Shown here: piece after piece, positions 63,012-64,000 of the stretch
Layout: every line of letters starts with the position of its first letter
Numbering within the stretch: the first letter of the stretch is position 1
Notes under the pieces: generated by a model
What the model was told of the DNA's origin: nothing
The model's input: only the letters and a program-made list of their open reading frames with translations
Database searches by the model: none
Program-made: the position numbers and the translations under genes
Assembly: GCA_963924555.1 (NCBI GenBank)
Contig: OZ004582.1
Location: forward strand, 744,001-808,000
Length of the DNA stretch: 64,000 bases
Direction: 5' to 3'
Source: Crambe crambe
Taxonomy: Eukaryota; Porifera; Demospongiae; Poecilosclerida; Crambeidae

Positions 63012-63168
63012 TGCACTTACTTTTAGTAGGTCCACCAAGATAGACCAACTTGGTTCCCTTGATGCCAAAATACTTAGCTCTCTTCCGGAGAGCTAGTTTA
63101 TCAGTTTTCTCAAAGCCATCCGGGTACTGACCGCTCTTAATATAGGTAAATCTACCTTCTGCAGACAT
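63012..63168 (-). pseudogene. Ginger-like transposase N terminus
   Basis: ATG 63168 opens MSAEGRFTYIKSGQYPDGFE, KTDKLALRKRAKYFGIKGTK and LVYLGGPTK, followed by a GTAAGT donor. A short YxxxGxYPxG...KxxLRKRAKxF...LxY segment precedes the H2C2 zinc finger in Ginger and Gypsy integrases. Only about 30 bp farther on, sequence from after the catalytic core begins (HLGEQSPYY), so H2C2 and the DDE core (about 200 codons or more) are deleted. Confidence 0.6.
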
Positions 63169-63780
63169 CACTGGAACAGCAGCAAACCTGTACGGTTCAA
63201 GATGAAACGGAGCAGCTGCAATCTCACAGGGGTCCCTAAAAATTTAAAGGGAACCGCATATTTTACGGTCGTGGGTCCCTTTTTGGGGGGGATCCCAAAA
63301 ATTTCATGACACCGGCAGTCAGCCAAAAATTAATTTTCACGTAGGAGTAGTTGTAGTGAGCCATATCATGATCCTTGATCTAAATTCTGACCAAGTTTTA
63401 GAGCTTAGAATAAAGTAGAAAAGCTTCAAATACAGCTCTAAAGCTAGCTAGTCAGCCATGAAAGCTTCGTGCACGGAGAATCCAACAGCGTAACTGCAAC
63501 GCATCCTCTTAGTTGCTAGGTGCATACAGCCCGGGTACTTGAAAGTACAGCCTAGCCAATTATAGGAAGTATTGGCTAGACATCAAAGGCCAAATACGGC
63601 CTCTGCGCAGTGGTTTTGGGCGGGTTCATTGAACGCTAATTGAATTCACAGCAGGAAAGAGGTACTTGTCTACGCTTGTGGTGGCCTTCAGGGAATTTTC
63701 CTTGAGGTACTGTTAGCATGATTGTGGTGTAAACACTTGGGACTGTACAGTAACCTACAATTTTTTCTGCATATATTTTT
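63169..63780. other. Upstream region with degraded repeats
   Basis: No gene. GGGTCCCTAAAAATTT and GGGTCCCTTTTTGGG (63228-63290) form short inverted motifs. GCTAGTCAGCCATGAAAGC and TTCGTGCACGGAGA (63445-63482) match, inverted, the interior of the TIR element at 45751-46421, so a degraded relative is present. Confidence 0.5.
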
Positions 63781-63814
63781 TATAGGCATGGAAAAACATA
63801 TTTAAAAAAATTTA

Positions 63815-64000
63815 TGTCGAGTGTGTGGGAAAAGACTGAAAAGACATTCCTATAGCAAATGTGTAATGAGGCCTGTAAGAGTTTATTTCTTTCAGTATTG
63901 GGTGCTGAGGTTGAAGGAGAATCAGAAGAAATATATCCAACAAAGATCTGTAGTAGTTGTTACTTAAAACTGCATAAATCCAAATCTGATCCTGGGATTG
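63815..64000 (+). pseudogene. Cys-rich N-terminal domain of a TE protein, cut by the window edge
   Basis: LCRVCGKRLKRHSYSKCVMR runs, after a one-base shift, into SLFLSVLGAEVEGESEEIYP and TKICSSCYLKLHKSKSD. CxxC...C...CxxC with an intervening GxxxExxSExxYP is the N-terminal zinc-binding domain of large TE-associated proteins of sponges and cnidarians; it might belong to the same family as the relic at 37290-39015, which lacks its N terminus. The frame is open at 64000. Confidence 0.45.

Noticed and set aside
63228..63290. Possible TIR start CAGGGGTCCCTAAAAATTT
   Set aside because: It resembles the CAGGGG ends of hAT-type MITEs, but no matching inverted end with a target duplication was found nearby.
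1..64000. LTR retrotransposon ends, tRNA genes, CRISPR arrays
   Set aside because: No long direct repeats with TG...CA ends, no cloverleaf-like sequence with a convincing T-loop GTTCGA context, and no regularly spaced short repeats with unique spacers were seen. The only regular arrays are minisatellites.

Overview
This 64 kb window is AT-rich eukaryotic DNA from an invertebrate. Coding segments carry very short introns (about 50 to 56 bp) with GT-AG or GC-AG borders, and nearly every recognisable coding stretch belongs to a transposable element or a TE-associated family. The mix (Helitron with OTU domains, Ginger-like element with Ulp1 and PHD, pogo, hAT with TTF/DUF4371, MULE-like, IS630/Tc1-like, YqaJ nuclease, integrase-core genes, DUF6589, many MITEs) is what I associate with a demosponge such as Amphimedon or a relative. 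That taxonomic call is inference. I see no clearly intact single-copy host gene, no tRNA or rRNA, no CRISPR array and no prokaryotic operon. Most genes carry frameshifts, stops or internal deletions, so 'pseudogene' is the commonest label.

Layout. 0-7 kb: decayed DIRS-like retrotransposon pieces, a DUF6589 gene, a RecQ-helicase scrap, a frameshifted protein-kinase domain and Tc1/IS630-type transposase remnants. 7-14 kb: dispersed repeats and a fold-back element, a minus-strand MULE-like transposase, and a coiled-coil protein gene split by a MITE. 14-19.9 kb: a MITE, a large TE-associated gene relic, a second MULE-like gene split by a TA-flanked MITE and then entered by a hAT, whose other side is a 70-bp minisatellite. 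20-24.7 kb: an integrase-core pseudogene, a kinase-like scrap and a 750-bp fold-back element. 24.7-31.8 kb: the largest unit, a minus-strand Helitron (repetitive N-terminal protein, DUF6570, Rep/HUH, PIF1-type helicase, two OTU domains). 32-34 kb: non-coding repeats. 34.5-36.9 kb: a complete transposon bounded by 14-bp inverted repeats and TTAA target duplications that encodes a YqaJ-type nuclease. 37-43.6 kb: a large TE-family relic, a HECT-like fragment, MITEs, a coiled-coil gene convergent with an IS630-like transposase. 43.7-50.5 kb: dispersed repeats, a 671-bp TIR element, a second minisatellite and an in-frame hAT-YqaJ chimera. 50.5-57 kb: the 5' end of another hAT, a DnaQ-like exonuclease fragment, fold-back elements, a pogo-type DDE relic and a 368-bp MITE. 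57-59.7 kb: a pogo element carrying a HIRAN-domain gene, inserted in frame within an integrase-core gene. 60.8-63.2 kb: a minus-strand Ginger-like gene (Ulp1 peptidase, PHD finger, probable UBX-like segment) without its integrase core. The right edge cuts a gene with a Cys-rich N-terminal domain.

The region is best read as an archive of nested insertions. Four insertions have well-defined target duplications inside recognisable older sequence (12.8, 17.1, 41.7 and 57.1 kb), so relative ages can be ordered. The parts most worth following are accessory domains carried by transposons: HIRAN with pogo, tandem OTU with Helitron, YqaJ with a TTAA element and with hAT, and Ulp1-PHD-UBX with a Ginger-like element.
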